From: Jaminaea rosea | Taxonomy: Eukaryota; Basidiomycota; Exobasidiomycetes; Microstromatales | Length of the DNA: 64,000 nucleotides | NCBI RefSeq assembly: GCF_003144245.1 | Contig: NW_020289977.1 | Coordinates: 930,001-994,000, forward strand | Reading direction: 5' to 3' | Shown: in pieces, positions 27,324 through 37,377 of the stretch | How the letters are laid out: the number at the start of each line of letters is the position of its first letter | How positions within the stretch are numbered: position 1 is the first letter of the stretch | Position numbers and translations under genes: made by a program | Notes under the pieces: generated by a model | Seen by the model: the letters and a program-made list of their open reading frames with translations, nothing else | Database searches by the model: none | Told to the model about the DNA's origin: nothing

Positions 27324-28448
27324 CTATTGCTGCATTGCCTCCCCCTCGAAAGTCCCTCTCGTCTTCCACCACAACCTTCCCGACTCATAGCTCCCAAGAT
27401 AGATTCCTGCCCCTAGCGCGGTCCACGAGCTTCTAAGTAGCCCACCACGCCAGAGGGCTCTCCATCCTTCGTTGCGAAAGATGGTCGCCATAGTGTTCAA
27501 TGTGCCTCCTTGCACGCATGGATCTGGCGAGGACGGCGAGGCAATCATAATGCGGGTCTTGGCGTTATCAATGGGCGTGGAGAGGGCGGCCGAGATTGAC
27601 CCTGCGGCTGCGGCTGAGCAGGAGGCGACTAGGCCAGGCTTTATGATGTCCTCCCGTCGTGTCTTTGGCCGTGATGAAGCAGCTCTACTGCTCCTCGACT
27701 CATTGCCATCCAAAGTCTCCTTGCCCTTCTGCAGCACCTCTCCCGTCTCTGTATCACTGAGCGTCTTAACATTCCAGCGCTCAGAGAGGACGGCTCGAAA
27801 CTTCTCATAGAGGGGGAACTGCACGGCCGTAAAGGGCAAGTTGCGACCGGCCAATGCCAGGTAGCCCCTTGTGAATGTTTTGACGAGGTTCTGCGAACCA
27901 GCAGAAGTAGCAGCCGCCTCCTGACTGGCAGCCTTGGCGGTGCGACCCACTGCAGTCTCGTTCAATGCTCGATCTCCTACCCGTTTCGCCGCGTCTGACA
28001 ACCCAGCCGGCTGACCCTTCGTCACCTCACGAGCGGTGTCCCTCAGCGGCTTGCCTCCACCTTCGTACGACGAAGCCGAGGCTGCGGCAGCAGCAGCCCC
28101 TTTACTAGCCACCTGTGCCCTCTGCTTGATAATCTCTGCCGGTGTCAAGACCGCACAGCTCGCCAGCTCGGCCAGTGAGCTCGAGGTCATATGCAGCACA
28201 GAGCCGCTCAAGTAAGGCGCGAGGCCCGATTTGGCTCCTTCATATGAGGTGAAGAAGACACCTGCGGCTGGCAAGGTGGCGACGACTACGGTTCCCACGC
28301 CTTGGTAAAGGCCGGTGAAGAGGAGACGCCGTGTAGGGAAGCGTTTCGAGACGTCAGGCGCCTGAAGACGGGTCTTGATCGTGTCTAGCGGGTAGATGAG
28401 GGCGTCTACTGCCAATGCGGCGAGAGCACCGGCTACGACTGTGTCCAT
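27324..28448 (-). CDS. Mitochondrial carrier, S-adenosylmethionine-carrier-like
   Basis: Single exon, 374 residues, SLC25 family. Three repeats are visible through their P-x-[DE] motifs: YPLDTIKTRLQ (repeat 1), LTPAEIIKQRAQ (repeat 2) and a divergent STPIDNAKTRIM (repeat 3). A Ser/Ala-rich loop between repeats 2 and 3 is longer than usual and raises the size above the ~300 residues typical of carriers. The pattern GVGTVVVATLPAAGVFFTSYEGAK and GRNLPFTAVQFPLYEKF is closest to the SAM carrier (Pet8/SLC25A26) group, so SAM import is a reasonable but unproven guess. Upstream open frame to 28577 lacks an ATG, so 28448 was chosen. Confidence 0.82.
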   Translation of the reverse strand: MDTVVAGALAALAVDALIYPLDTIKTRLQAPDVSKRFPTRRLLFTGLYQGVGTVVVATLPAAGVFFTSYEGAKSGLAPYLSGSVLHMTSSSLAELASCAVLTPAEIIKQRAQVASKGAAAAAASASSYEGGGKPLRDTAREVTKGQPAGLSDAAKRVGDRALNETAVGRTAKAASQEAAATSAGSQNLVKTFTRGYLALAGRNLPFTAVQFPLYEKFRAVLSERWNVKTLSDTETGEVLQKGKETLDGNESRSSRAASSRPKTRREDIIKPGLVASCSAAAAGSISAALSTPIDNAKTRIMIASPSSPDPCVQGGTLNTMATIFRNEGWRALWRGGLLRSSWTALGAGIYLGSYESGRLWWKTRGTFEGEAMQQ

Positions 28449-28708
28449 GGAAGCAGGCGTCAGGTTTTGAATGAGCGGGGAGGCTGGGAAAGTGTAGGAA
28501 GGTGGATGACGGGAAGAAGGCAGGAACAAGGGTCTCGGCGTCGTCTCGGCGTCTTTGTCAATTGAGATCGCTCTCAAGCCTCCACTCCCAGTTCCGCCCT
28601 CGCTCCTTCCCGCATGCTATGGTGGTCGATCTCACTTGCTTTGTATTACAGATTGCTTACATTCTCGTACTCGGATCACATTTGGGCTGCTTCCCTCCCC
28701 TCGTTGAC

Positions 28709-30697
28709 TCAATCCGCCGCCTCGCTAGGTGTAAGACGCACTGCAGCCGATCGCTCTGCTCTCGCCTTGCGGAGACTGGCGAAGCTCGCCTTTGCAGGCG
28801 CTTGCGGTGACGTTGACGAAGCAGCCGCTGGATGTCGAGAAGCACGAGAATCGGCTTCTTCGACAGTGCCCGTGTTAGCAGCTTGGAGATGCAGATCGCG
28901 CCCTTGGTCAGCGAATGGCACGTCTGTTGATGCTGGTGCAGCCGGTGCAGCTGAACCCTCATGATCCCCATCCTGCTCCACGACCTCAATGGCTGGTCTC
29001 TGCGACCTCGTGGTATCCTCCTTCGATACATTCACGCGGTTCTCCGGCTTCACAATGGACGGTGTTACGTCACCGCTCATGAGTCGCCAAGCAGCCTGCT
29101 GCCGTTCTTCGTCCTCGAGCGCCATCACCTCCTGGCGGAGAGCCAGGATTTCGTCTGCCATCGTCTTGGCTTCGCGTCTCCTTTTCGTCCTCACGACGAC
29201 CTGATCCTCGTCTGCGCTGTTGTGAGCAGAGGAAAGGGCTGCGATACTGGACTGCCCATCTCTCGACGGCAGGAGAGATTCGAGATCCTTGCCAAGGACA
29301 AGCTGCTGCTGGACGGTAGCGCTGCCCTGTCCGCCTGTTGCCGGCGTCTGAGCCAAGCGGCCCACTTGCGCCGCAAGAAAGACGAGCTTGTGCGAGGCCA
29401 TCTGCAGCGTCTTCTTGCTAACTCCTGCAGGCAGTAGATGCTTGTTTGCTATGCCCCACTGACAGAGAGTCCAAATGTCACCCAGGGCTACGCTTGTCTT
29501 GGAGCTGCGGGGCAGTCTAGCGGCGTCGCTGACGAGCACGGCTTTAGAGCTGATCCACAGGCTAGCGGCTCTAGTCCAAAGCTCCAGTATCAGCGCACTG
29601 GGTCGCTGGGAGCGATCGGTATCTCCTAACTTCGAGAGCAGATAGGCGGATGCTGCTGAAGGAGAGTCGATGAGCAGCCTGCTTTCGGAAGAGTCCGTCT
29701 TCATGGGCAGAACAAACGGTGCGAGACGCTGGAGAAGCCGCAGCGAGTGCGATGCGAGGTGCTCATAGCTTGCACCGCCGTCGCCTTCGATGAGGGATGT
29801 GAAGGAAGGGATATCAAGGTGCAGCAAGGTGTAGGTGTATGCCAGTAGGAGGCATGCGCAATTCCAGGCCAACCCTAAGCCTGCGGTTGATGTTGTTGGC
29901 CGCTTCTGGGCGGAGTCCAGCGCAGCTACCTTGCCAGAGAAGTCAGCACTATCCGGCTGTCGTGCGACATCCTGGAGCAGCCACCAGAGGTTCGCCGCCT
30001 TATGTCGCGTGTGCAAAGGGGTCAAGCTATCTTCGACCTCCGCTGCTTCTCGCCTTTGGTTGCGGCGACGCTCATCTTCGACGATCCTGTCCCAAAGCTT
30101 CTTGGCTCGATCGCTGCCAGCTTGCGCTTGGCCTTGAGATCGCTGCTTTCCTTGTGATACATCAATAGCGTCGAAGAAGATGGCGCGCTGCTCATCTGTG
30201 AGCATAGCGAGAAGAGCCTCGTCGTTTTCAGGGAGCTGACTGGCATCGATGGAAGGATCTGATGATGCGATTGAGGCGTCATCATCATCATTGCCACTGC
30301 CCTCTTGATAGCCCTGTGGCAAGTCGGACATCGTCTGATCTCCGCCCAGCTGCCACTTGCGCAGTAGATCGAGCACCTTCCTCCTCTCCTGTTGCTGCTC
30401 CGACGTCACTCCACTGTCCTCATCTTCATCATCCCTCGCCTTCTCCTTGGCGCTGACGCTTCTGATCTCGTCTTCTTCCCTCTGACCAAAAGCCTGCACA
30501 CAAGCTCGATGCTTTGCCTCATCCTTGTAACATGCTAAGGAGCAGTAGGGCGAGTTGCATGTTGGGCAGGTGTACTTGGAAGGGCGCGAGTGACAGAGGG
30601 CGCACGTTGTCGTTGCGGATACAGATGGCGATGAGCGCGAGGCTATCTGAATGGGCGCAGGCTGGACATCGGTGCCTGATGGGATGCGCAAAGGCAT
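28709..30697 (-). CDS. HIT-type zinc finger protein, ZNHIT2-like
   Basis: Single exon, 662 residues. A zf-HIT module lies near residues 30-65: CALCHSRPSKYTCPTCNSPY then CSLACYKDEAKHRAC, giving the C-x2-C...C-x2-C...C-x3-C-x7-H-x3-C ligand pattern. After it come an acidic region, VLDLLRKWQLGG and LTDEQRAIFFDAI. The remainder is helical with no further motif, ending in an Ala-rich tail. ZNHIT2 works with R2TP/RUVBL chaperones in assembling snoRNP, U5 snRNP and polymerase complexes; that function is inferred from the family. The frame is open upstream to 30847 but without ATG. It is divergent from Nup85 with 180 bp between starts. Confidence 0.8.
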   Translation of the reverse strand: MPLRIPSGTDVQPAPIQIASRSSPSVSATTTCALCHSRPSKYTCPTCNSPYCSLACYKDEAKHRACVQAFGQREEDEIRSVSAKEKARDDEDEDSGVTSEQQQERRKVLDLLRKWQLGGDQTMSDLPQGYQEGSGNDDDDASIASSDPSIDASQLPENDEALLAMLTDEQRAIFFDAIDVSQGKQRSQGQAQAGSDRAKKLWDRIVEDERRRNQRREAAEVEDSLTPLHTRHKAANLWWLLQDVARQPDSADFSGKVAALDSAQKRPTTSTAGLGLAWNCACLLLAYTYTLLHLDIPSFTSLIEGDGGASYEHLASHSLRLLQRLAPFVLPMKTDSSESRLLIDSPSAASAYLLSKLGDTDRSQRPSALILELWTRAASLWISSKAVLVSDAARLPRSSKTSVALGDIWTLCQWGIANKHLLPAGVSKKTLQMASHKLVFLAAQVGRLAQTPATGGQGSATVQQQLVLGKDLESLLPSRDGQSSIAALSSAHNSADEDQVVVRTKRRREAKTMADEILALRQEVMALEDEERQQAAWRLMSGDVTPSIVKPENRVNVSKEDTTRSQRPAIEVVEQDGDHEGSAAPAAPASTDVPFADQGRDLHLQAANTGTVEEADSRASRHPAAASSTSPQAPAKASFASLRKARAERSAAVRLTPSEAAD

Positions 30698-30877
30698 CGA
30701 TCCAACGAGCAAGACGACGTTGAAGATGAAAGGTGTGGCGATGATGTGTGGATGCGGCCCACTCGACCTCACGAGTTGCAAGGGCGGACTGAGGTCAAAA
30801 GACGCTTTCTCGGTCGACGCGCTTCGTCTTCTTCGCTCCTTCTCCAACTACCTTTACTCGCCTTCCCCTTGCCCGCC
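30698..30877. promoter_or_regulatory. Compact bidirectional promoter, ZNHIT2-like / Nup85
   Basis: Only 180 bp separate the two start codons. Both transcripts must start within it or very near it. An in-frame ATG at 30752 could extend Nup85 by 42 residues, which would shrink the interval further. Confidence 0.4.
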
Positions 30878-33685
30878 ATGACGGCAACCGCAAAGCCGTT
30901 TGCGGCAGTCTCCAAGGGCATCTTCTCTCCAACCACCTCAGCAGAGGATGTCGAGGACATTCAGCAATGGCTTGGCCAGCAGCATACATTCTTCCTCTCC
31001 CTGGCAAAGATCCACGACGAGGCCACAAGCAACGTCCGTACCGAAGTCGATGGAGACGGCGACGAGCTCGTGTTAGAAGACGAAGACGGGCCTTCCTCGT
31101 CGCATATGCCCTACTACACACGGCTCTTCGACCTGGTCATCCAGTCGAATCGGGATCTTGTGCAGCAGCTGGCCTCTCAATCAGCACAGGATGACCCTTC
31201 CTCCTCTTCATCCTCATCTCCCCCCTCGTCCTCGCGCTTCGTTCCCCACCTAAGCCGTACGACGCTCCCCATTCTCGCCCTCGCACAAACTCTGCACCTA
31301 TCGCCCAATGCGATGGCCCTCTCGCACACCTCGCAAGGAATCGTAGGCGAAGAGTTCCTCCACTGGCTCAACAGCTACGACTTGGCGCCGACTACAGAGC
31401 AGGGGAGGGAGATAGCTTCTAGCGCTGAGCCACACTTGCATCCTACATTTTGGGACTACATTCTGCGTTGCACGCTCAGGGGGTTCCATTCCACTGTCTC
31501 TACCCTCCTGGCTACGCTTCTGAGCCTCCCGTCCCCCTCATTGCAGGGATTGGTAGGGCGAACCCGCGAGCTGGTGGGCTCAATGCCGCGCAGTATCCAC
31601 TTCAAGACCGAAGTTCAATTCAAGGCTGCGCGAAGAGAGTTCCAGCTCAGGTTGACCGGTCTACTGGCCGGGCTGGAAGGGGTCATGGATGAGGTGCAGG
31701 GCGAGCTGGAGGGAGAGCTTGGCGAAGACGACGATGCCGGAGAAGAGGCAGCGGAGGAAGCTGCAGAGGACCTGCGTCTATCCCTCGAGGCAGGGCTGCG
31801 AGTCTTTCTCGAGGTGTTGGCGGGCAATAAGGAGAGGGTAGTCGAGGCTGCAGAGGATTGGAAAGAGGCGCTCGCTGCCTGGGGGACACTTGTCGATGTT
31901 GGGCTCAAGAGGGAAGGGCTGGGCAACGCTCTGGACAAAGTGAAGGCGCTGCGCCAGGATGACGACCAAGAGGCCACTTCCATTGAGGAGCAGATCATGA
32001 TCAAGCTCATCAAGGGCAGATTGGCAGAAGCTGTCGAGATGTGCTTCGAGGTCGATCCGTACTTGGCGCAGGTACTCACCGACTTCCTCACCAAGATTGG
32101 TGCGCTGTCCGCCGCAACTATCGCCAAAAGCACGTTGCCGCAGCCGCCATCTCTGCTGCACAAGTGCAACCTCGTCTACGCCAACACCCTCCTCTCATCG
32201 TATGGCCTGTGGCGCATGGCTATGGACTATCTTTCTCGCGCGGGCACGAGAGGTCAGAGCAGGATGAGTCAGGTGTTACTGGGCGTGCCGCTGCTCGAGG
32301 CCAAGAAGAAGTCGCAGCAGCAGCAGGGCGATCAGGAGGAGTACGATGATGAGGCGCAAGACGAGTATCACCTGGCTGAGTCCGTCCTCGAGGCTTGTGG
32401 AAGCTTCAATCTCGTTACGGAGGCGAGGGCTGTATGCCGCAAGCTGGCGTTACATCTCTCATCGCCGTCATCAGCAGACTCAGATCTACCAAAATATGGC
32501 CCAGCAATTATCTTCGCACTCCGCAGCCCACCTCGGGGTGATGCAATGGCGATGCGCATCGTCAAGCGTAGAGTGCTACAATCGCTCCTGACTAGGAAGT
32601 ACGGTGACCAGAAGAGAGCAGGTAGCAACAAATCAGCCGAGCAGTGGATCATCAATCAAGTCCGCGAAATGAAGCGCAGCATTGTACGATGGAGGCGCTC
32701 CGAAGAGGAGCACTTGCGGGAACAGCAAGAAGGCAACATGGAGGACAACGCCGAGGGCGTAGTCAAAAAGGAGACTAATAGCGAACTTGGTCTCTCCGGC
32801 CCCTTTCTGCGTCCACGCATAGCAGCCGCCAACAAAGTCGACGACGGCAGTGCCGAATCCCGTCGACGGGCTGCCGCCATCCTTGAGCACGAGGAGCTGC
32901 TCATCGACGATGAGGAGGAATGGAACCTGGTCTTCGGCCCTTCAGCTTTACCGGCTCCTCTTCTCTTCTTGAGCAGTCTGGCTGGATATTTCCGACTCAA
33001 AAAGGCGGCGAGCAACAGCGCCGAAGCTGCAGCAGCCGCTTCTGTGTCATTGATTGACCTGCTCAATTCTGGGCTGGTGGATGGGGATTGGGTGAGCATC
33101 CTCCTCTACGAGGTGGGGTCTTGCCTCTCAACTTTGGCTGCTAGTCATGCAACGGTGGGCGGAGTAGAGGAGACGAAGCTCTACGACGTCTTGCGTTTGC
33201 TCGAGGCACTGCTTCTTTCGGCATCACTGGGCGGGACAGAGCGGGCATTTGCATTGCAGAAGCTCGGGACCTGGTGTGGGGCTGGAGGTGCTCCGTCTGA
33301 GACCGACGCCGAGGATCGAGGCGAGGATGATGAAGAGCAGCGCAGCATCGATGAGGTGGCCCTGCGACGCGCAGAGCGCGAGCTTGCCAGACTAAGGCTG
33401 CGAGTGGCAACCGCTCTCAGCATTCCGGCTGTGCCCTCGGTGCCGCTCTCATCAGGCGCAATGACCGGCGCTGATGTCGCTGCAACTGCTGCTGCTGCTT
33501 ACGGGGGCGGTGACGAAATTGCGCTGGCCGCTGACCTCGATGAGGAAGACGCGGCAATGGACGGTGCGGTAGGTGCAGACGCTACGACGGCGGCTGCGGC
33601 TGGGCTGGCGGAGATGGGCGAGGGCAGCGTGGCGGCAAGCTCCTACGATTATGTCGTTGACGAGGATGGAGCGGTTGTGGTATGA
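30878..33685 (+). CDS. NUP85: Nuclear pore complex protein Nup85
   Basis: Single exon, 935 residues, largely alpha-helical. The most diagnostic region is MIKLIKGRLAEAVEMCFEVD, VLTDFLTKIGAL and then CNLVYANTLLSSYGLWRMAMDYLSRAG, matching the ACE1-type scaffold of Nup85 in the Y-complex. A further helical repeat region follows (LAESVLEACGSFNLVTEARAVC). Acidic inserts occur around 270-300 (GELGEDDDAGEEAAEEAAED) and the C-terminus is Ala/Asp-rich. The protein would sit in the outer ring of the nuclear pore. The start at 30878 was preferred over 30752 because of its context and the basic, Leu-rich nature of the extra residues. Confidence 0.75.
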   Translation: MTATAKPFAAVSKGIFSPTTSAEDVEDIQQWLGQQHTFFLSLAKIHDEATSNVRTEVDGDGDELVLEDEDGPSSSHMPYYTRLFDLVIQSNRDLVQQLASQSAQDDPSSSSSSSPPSSSRFVPHLSRTTLPILALAQTLHLSPNAMALSHTSQGIVGEEFLHWLNSYDLAPTTEQGREIASSAEPHLHPTFWDYILRCTLRGFHSTVSTLLATLLSLPSPSLQGLVGRTRELVGSMPRSIHFKTEVQFKAARREFQLRLTGLLAGLEGVMDEVQGELEGELGEDDDAGEEAAEEAAEDLRLSLEAGLRVFLEVLAGNKERVVEAAEDWKEALAAWGTLVDVGLKREGLGNALDKVKALRQDDDQEATSIEEQIMIKLIKGRLAEAVEMCFEVDPYLAQVLTDFLTKIGALSAATIAKSTLPQPPSLLHKCNLVYANTLLSSYGLWRMAMDYLSRAGTRGQSRMSQVLLGVPLLEAKKKSQQQQGDQEEYDDEAQDEYHLAESVLEACGSFNLVTEARAVCRKLALHLSSPSSADSDLPKYGPAIIFALRSPPRGDAMAMRIVKRRVLQSLLTRKYGDQKRAGSNKSAEQWIINQVREMKRSIVRWRRSEEEHLREQQEGNMEDNAEGVVKKETNSELGLSGPFLRPRIAAANKVDDGSAESRRRAAAILEHEELLIDDEEEWNLVFGPSALPAPLLFLSSLAGYFRLKKAASNSAEAAAAASVSLIDLLNSGLVDGDWVSILLYEVGSCLSTLAASHATVGGVEETKLYDVLRLLEALLLSASLGGTERAFALQKLGTWCGAGGAPSETDAEDRGEDDEEQRSIDEVALRRAERELARLRLRVATALSIPAVPSVPLSSGAMTGADVAATAAAAYGGGDEIALAADLDEEDAAMDGAVGADATTAAAAGLAEMGEGSVAASSYDYVVDEDGAVVV

Positions 33686-33790
33686 GAGGAGGGGAAGCAA
33701 TGCAGTGAGACGATGCTATTGCAATGCAGATGACGATCAAATCGAACAATGACTCGCTTCAACGACACAATATGGAGAGTCTCTCGCTGC

Positions 33791-36700
33791 TCACTTGCTT
33801 TCCGACTGCCTCCTTTGAGCTAATCGCTGAGCGAGCTCTGCTACGCCCGAGAACCCCCGCACGTCCAGTCCACCTTCACCGTGGTCGATGGCTGAGGCAG
33901 CGTCTTCCTCGCCATTTGCCTTCCCAGCCGCGGCGCTTTCGCCGTCCACGGCGACGTCAACGCCCGCCACTGAGCCAGGCGCCTGAATGGTGCCCGAAGC
34001 GTCCGACATCGCCGACGACGATGTCGCGCTCGATTCCGTCGCAGTGCTGCTGATGCTACTCGTTCTGCTGCTGGTGTTGCTCTCTGCTGAAGGAGCCAAG
34101 CTATGAGCAGCCGCGCTGTCACCTCCTGCAGCGCCCTGTCCATCAGAGTGCACCGCTGCATCTCCCCCACTTGCATTGCCTGCGCTCTGCAGAATAGCCC
34201 CCTTTTCCCTGAAGACTCCCTCCTGTGGAGCGCCATATCGTCCAATAAGGTCCAGCTCCTCCTGCAGCGTCTCCTGTCTATATCGCAGCCTAATATCAGG
34301 CACATTCGTCTTCGCCGTCACGTTCCCCTTTGGCCCAGGCAAGTGAAAGTTGTTCCCCAACCAGTGGCGCTTGATCTCCCTCTCCCATCCAGACTGCAAC
34401 ACAGAATTGCGAGCCAGCTCGCACATGTCGCATGGGCTGAGCCTGTATACCTGAGTCGCGATGGAGTACTCCTCCAGGAGTGGCTCTTTGCTAAGGTGGA
34501 ACTGCAGCGGATCATCTGTGGAGATGGATACGTTCATTCCCAAGTGCAAATAAGCGGGGAAGGGGTTGCGGTCGTAGTGGAGAAACAGAGCGTTATTCGA
34601 GAGGGGCGACATGGCGATTCCCACCTGCTTGAGGTAGTAGAGGTATTGCATGGCGGGCACCTTGCGAAGGAGAATGCCGTGCGAGATTGACTGGCTGGTC
34701 AGGTAGGCTGCTGCCAGGTGATCCGTATCACCTGCCTCTCCCGCATGGGGTCGCAAGACGAAAGTATTGAAGCCGCGCTCGCGACGCATATGGTTCAAGC
34801 TGGCAATGTTGGCAAACATATAGTAGATCCAGTAATTGTAAGGCGGTGACTCTTTGTGGTCCCATTTGGAGGGCGTAGGGAACTTGCGGTGGAAGCGACG
34901 TTCGACCTTCGACTCGTCGTCTACCATATCGAAGCCGACGACGCGTTGAAGGAAGATGTGCATATTGCGATGACGCTGTGGGTTGAGCGTACATTCGAAG
35001 AGGGGCTGGAAGACATTGGTCAGGAGATCTTGGAAGGTGCTGATCGTCCCATTGCTCTTGTAGACCTCGTACAGCCGCGGTACTTGGATCAGCCAGCGGA
35101 CGTTAGGCGAGAAAAGCTCGTTGTCAACGATCCAGGAGGCCAATTTATCCCACTCATCGAGGTTTCGCCCGTAAATGGATACACGGTACTCTGCCATCTG
35201 GTACTTCGACGACTGCAAGTCTGCCATGATCTCCTTTGTGATCTCAGCCAGGTAGCGACCCTGGATAAAGTTGTCGGTCTTAAGGAAGATCTCTCGCAGG
35301 CGGGACTCGCCGATGGGGTTGTACTTGAGGTTGAACTTGTCGAAGCGGTGGAATGTCTCGCGATGAGCGTGCATGTCGAGCGTGTCGATCGAGAGATCGT
35401 ACGCGGTCAAGTCAAGCGAGGCGAACACCTCTGCCAAGCTGAGGTGCTTGCCATCTCGGTAGATGACGACATCGTCTGGGTGGCGCTTGATCTTGGCCTT
35501 GATAAAGCGCAGAAGGTGCTTCTGATTCATGCTCGCCGAGTGGTGGACGTGCGTGTCGACTTTTCGTACATTGTAGAAGTCGCGGTGTCTGACTCGCTTC
35601 ATGCCCTCGACCTCCCTTCCCTCGTTCATCAACGAGTAGAGGTTCCACTTTCCCTCGAGGTACCTCAGTCGTCGCCACGCGAAGGACTTGACAGGCCCCT
35701 CTGAGATGACGGAGAGTAGGTAGTCGAGGTCCTTGAAGTAGTCGCGCAGCGTTGGTATCTTGAGCGATGGGTTCAGCGGCTTGCGCTGAGCGTCGACCGT
35801 CTTGACGTAGACCTGGTAGACGCCGTTGTCATCCACGGCGCACTCGACGTGCTCATCCGCTCGCAGAGCCTTGCATCTCCATTCGCCAGGTATCTCGATA
35901 TTGCTCTGGTCGAAGATACCTGGCTGTCCTCCCGTTTCCTCAAGCAGCTTCTGAGCCGCCGCTGCGTTGGCTGGGGAGGCGGGCGGGATGGGCTTCGGCA
36001 GAGGGGCACCCTTCTGCTGAGAGCGTACCACGAACGACGATGCCGGCGGAGGATTAAAGAGCTCCCAGTGAGGACGTGGAGGTGCAGGATAGATTCTCCA
36101 GGGCTTCGGCTCGGAATGAGGGTCATCGACGTCCTGCAAAGAGCAGCCGTCTACTTTCACCTGAGATCCTCCTGCCACATCGCTCGAGTCAGAGGGCAAT
36201 CCCCTCTCCTTCCTCCACGCTTGGCAGTACTCTGCGTCCCAATTCTTTGGGTTGTCCTCAAGCTTGTCTTGCAGGGAGATGTCCATGAACTTGTCTCGCA
36301 AAGTCATGCATTTGTGGAGCGACTTGTAAAGAGCCTTGAGCTCGCTAGTCAGCGGGTCCTCGAGTTGCTGAGAGGTCGGTCGGGTGGGCGAGGATGGCGG
36401 AGGCGTCTGCGTGCTGGCGTCGACGGCAATGCACCGTGGAATAGTAGCTCCAGGAGCGGGAGAGCTGCCCAGGGATGCATACAAGGCAGCGTGATCGGAA
36501 GGCGAGACCATCGTCTTCTCGAGAGATTGAGCAAGTTGATCAGCAGCCTGAGCGATCGTCTGTGATGACTGAGCCAGTTGAGATGGCTCCGATGACGATC
36601 CTGCATGTTTCGTCTCTTGACCGGTTTGACTCGCCCAGTAGTGAGAGTCGTCTTCCTGCAGCCTCATCTGATCTCGCTCATCAAAGTAGGCGTCCCTCTC

Positions 36701-36844
36701 CCTGCTTCGGCCTCGAAACGCGCGAGGTGTCATGCGTCCATTGTCGCTGTCATTGGGTGACATCAGGACGCTCCCTCCGGGCGTCATTGGTGGTGTGGCA
36801 CCATCAGGCGAAAAGTAGCCTTGTCTTCCGCTCCTCGAAGACAT
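33791..36844 (-). CDS. AMD1: AMP deaminase
   Basis: Single exon, 1017 residues from ATG 36844. The N-terminal third (1-330) is Ser/Pro/Gln-rich and regulatory. The catalytic part has the metal-binding KVDTHVHHSASMNQKHLL, VLRPHAGEAGD, AMSPLSNNALF and the signature SISTDDPLQFH, with the acidic and His ligands in place. The enzyme converts AMP to IMP in the purine nucleotide cycle. Past the catalytic domain is a ~130-residue Ser/Ala-rich tail. The frame remains open upstream to an ATG at 37357, which would add 171 residues over the promoter region; I kept the shorter form. It is convergent with Nup85, 105 bp apart. Confidence 0.95.
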   Translation of the reverse strand: MSSRSGRQGYFSPDGATPPMTPGGSVLMSPNDSDNGRMTPRAFRGRSRERDAYFDERDQMRLQEDDSHYWASQTGQETKHAGSSSEPSQLAQSSQTIAQAADQLAQSLEKTMVSPSDHAALYASLGSSPAPGATIPRCIAVDASTQTPPPSSPTRPTSQQLEDPLTSELKALYKSLHKCMTLRDKFMDISLQDKLEDNPKNWDAEYCQAWRKERGLPSDSSDVAGGSQVKVDGCSLQDVDDPHSEPKPWRIYPAPPRPHWELFNPPPASSFVVRSQQKGAPLPKPIPPASPANAAAAQKLLEETGGQPGIFDQSNIEIPGEWRCKALRADEHVECAVDDNGVYQVYVKTVDAQRKPLNPSLKIPTLRDYFKDLDYLLSVISEGPVKSFAWRRLRYLEGKWNLYSLMNEGREVEGMKRVRHRDFYNVRKVDTHVHHSASMNQKHLLRFIKAKIKRHPDDVVIYRDGKHLSLAEVFASLDLTAYDLSIDTLDMHAHRETFHRFDKFNLKYNPIGESRLREIFLKTDNFIQGRYLAEITKEIMADLQSSKYQMAEYRVSIYGRNLDEWDKLASWIVDNELFSPNVRWLIQVPRLYEVYKSNGTISTFQDLLTNVFQPLFECTLNPQRHRNMHIFLQRVVGFDMVDDESKVERRFHRKFPTPSKWDHKESPPYNYWIYYMFANIASLNHMRRERGFNTFVLRPHAGEAGDTDHLAAAYLTSQSISHGILLRKVPAMQYLYYLKQVGIAMSPLSNNALFLHYDRNPFPAYLHLGMNVSISTDDPLQFHLSKEPLLEEYSIATQVYRLSPCDMCELARNSVLQSGWEREIKRHWLGNNFHLPGPKGNVTAKTNVPDIRLRYRQETLQEELDLIGRYGAPQEGVFREKGAILQSAGNASGGDAAVHSDGQGAAGGDSAAAHSLAPSAESNTSSRTSSISSTATESSATSSSAMSDASGTIQAPGSVAGVDVAVDGESAAAGKANGEEDAASAIDHGEGGLDVRGFSGVAELAQRLAQRRQSESK

Positions 36845-37377
36845 CTGCGAACGATTCAATGAGGTGAAGATATTTGACGAGAAGGTTGCGAAGGTGTTGC
36901 TTGCGGAGTCACTGCAATTCACTCGTCGTTCCCCGCCCTCAACTTTTCCCCACGAACCGGCCCGCGGCTCAGTCGAGGGATCGACGGACTCAGGAACCAC
37001 GGCCGCTGACTCGGCTCGAAAATCATCTGTTGCCGCCTTAATCTCACTGACCTCGACGCCGATAACGCTCGAGCCCCTCGTGCCATTGCGAAGCATCTCA
37101 TGAATCTGCTCACAATGACGCACGCTACTTGTCTCCACCTTGCCACGGCGCAGCAACATCGCGCTCGAGCCTCGGCGATCGTGACCGCTTCGCCCCTCAG
37201 TTGGCGATCCGGTCAGCGCCACGGTGCTACGAGGACAATCTCTGTGCTCACACCTCTCTGCCGTGCCCCTCTCCGACCCGAAGCTAGCGACACGCCAGAA
37301 ACTCATATACATTGCGGCGTCTAGCGAGGAAGCAAGGCTCACCACTAATTCCTCCATCTCCTTATCTCGTACTCACC
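36845..37377. other. Divergent intergenic region, AMP deaminase / 885-aa protein
   Basis: 533 bp. It is open in the AMP deaminase frame throughout, but the predicted peptide has no recognisable domain. Probably both promoters and the 5' leaders. Confidence 0.5.

Noticed and set aside
28449-28577. 43-residue N-terminal extension of the mitochondrial carrier
   Set aside because: The extension would begin at TTG and adds nothing typical of SLC25 proteins; ATG 28448 starts directly before repeat 1.
34856-35704. 282-codon plus-strand open frame antisense to AMP deaminase
   Set aside because: Shadow frame across the conserved catalytic region of a clearly real gene on the other strand.
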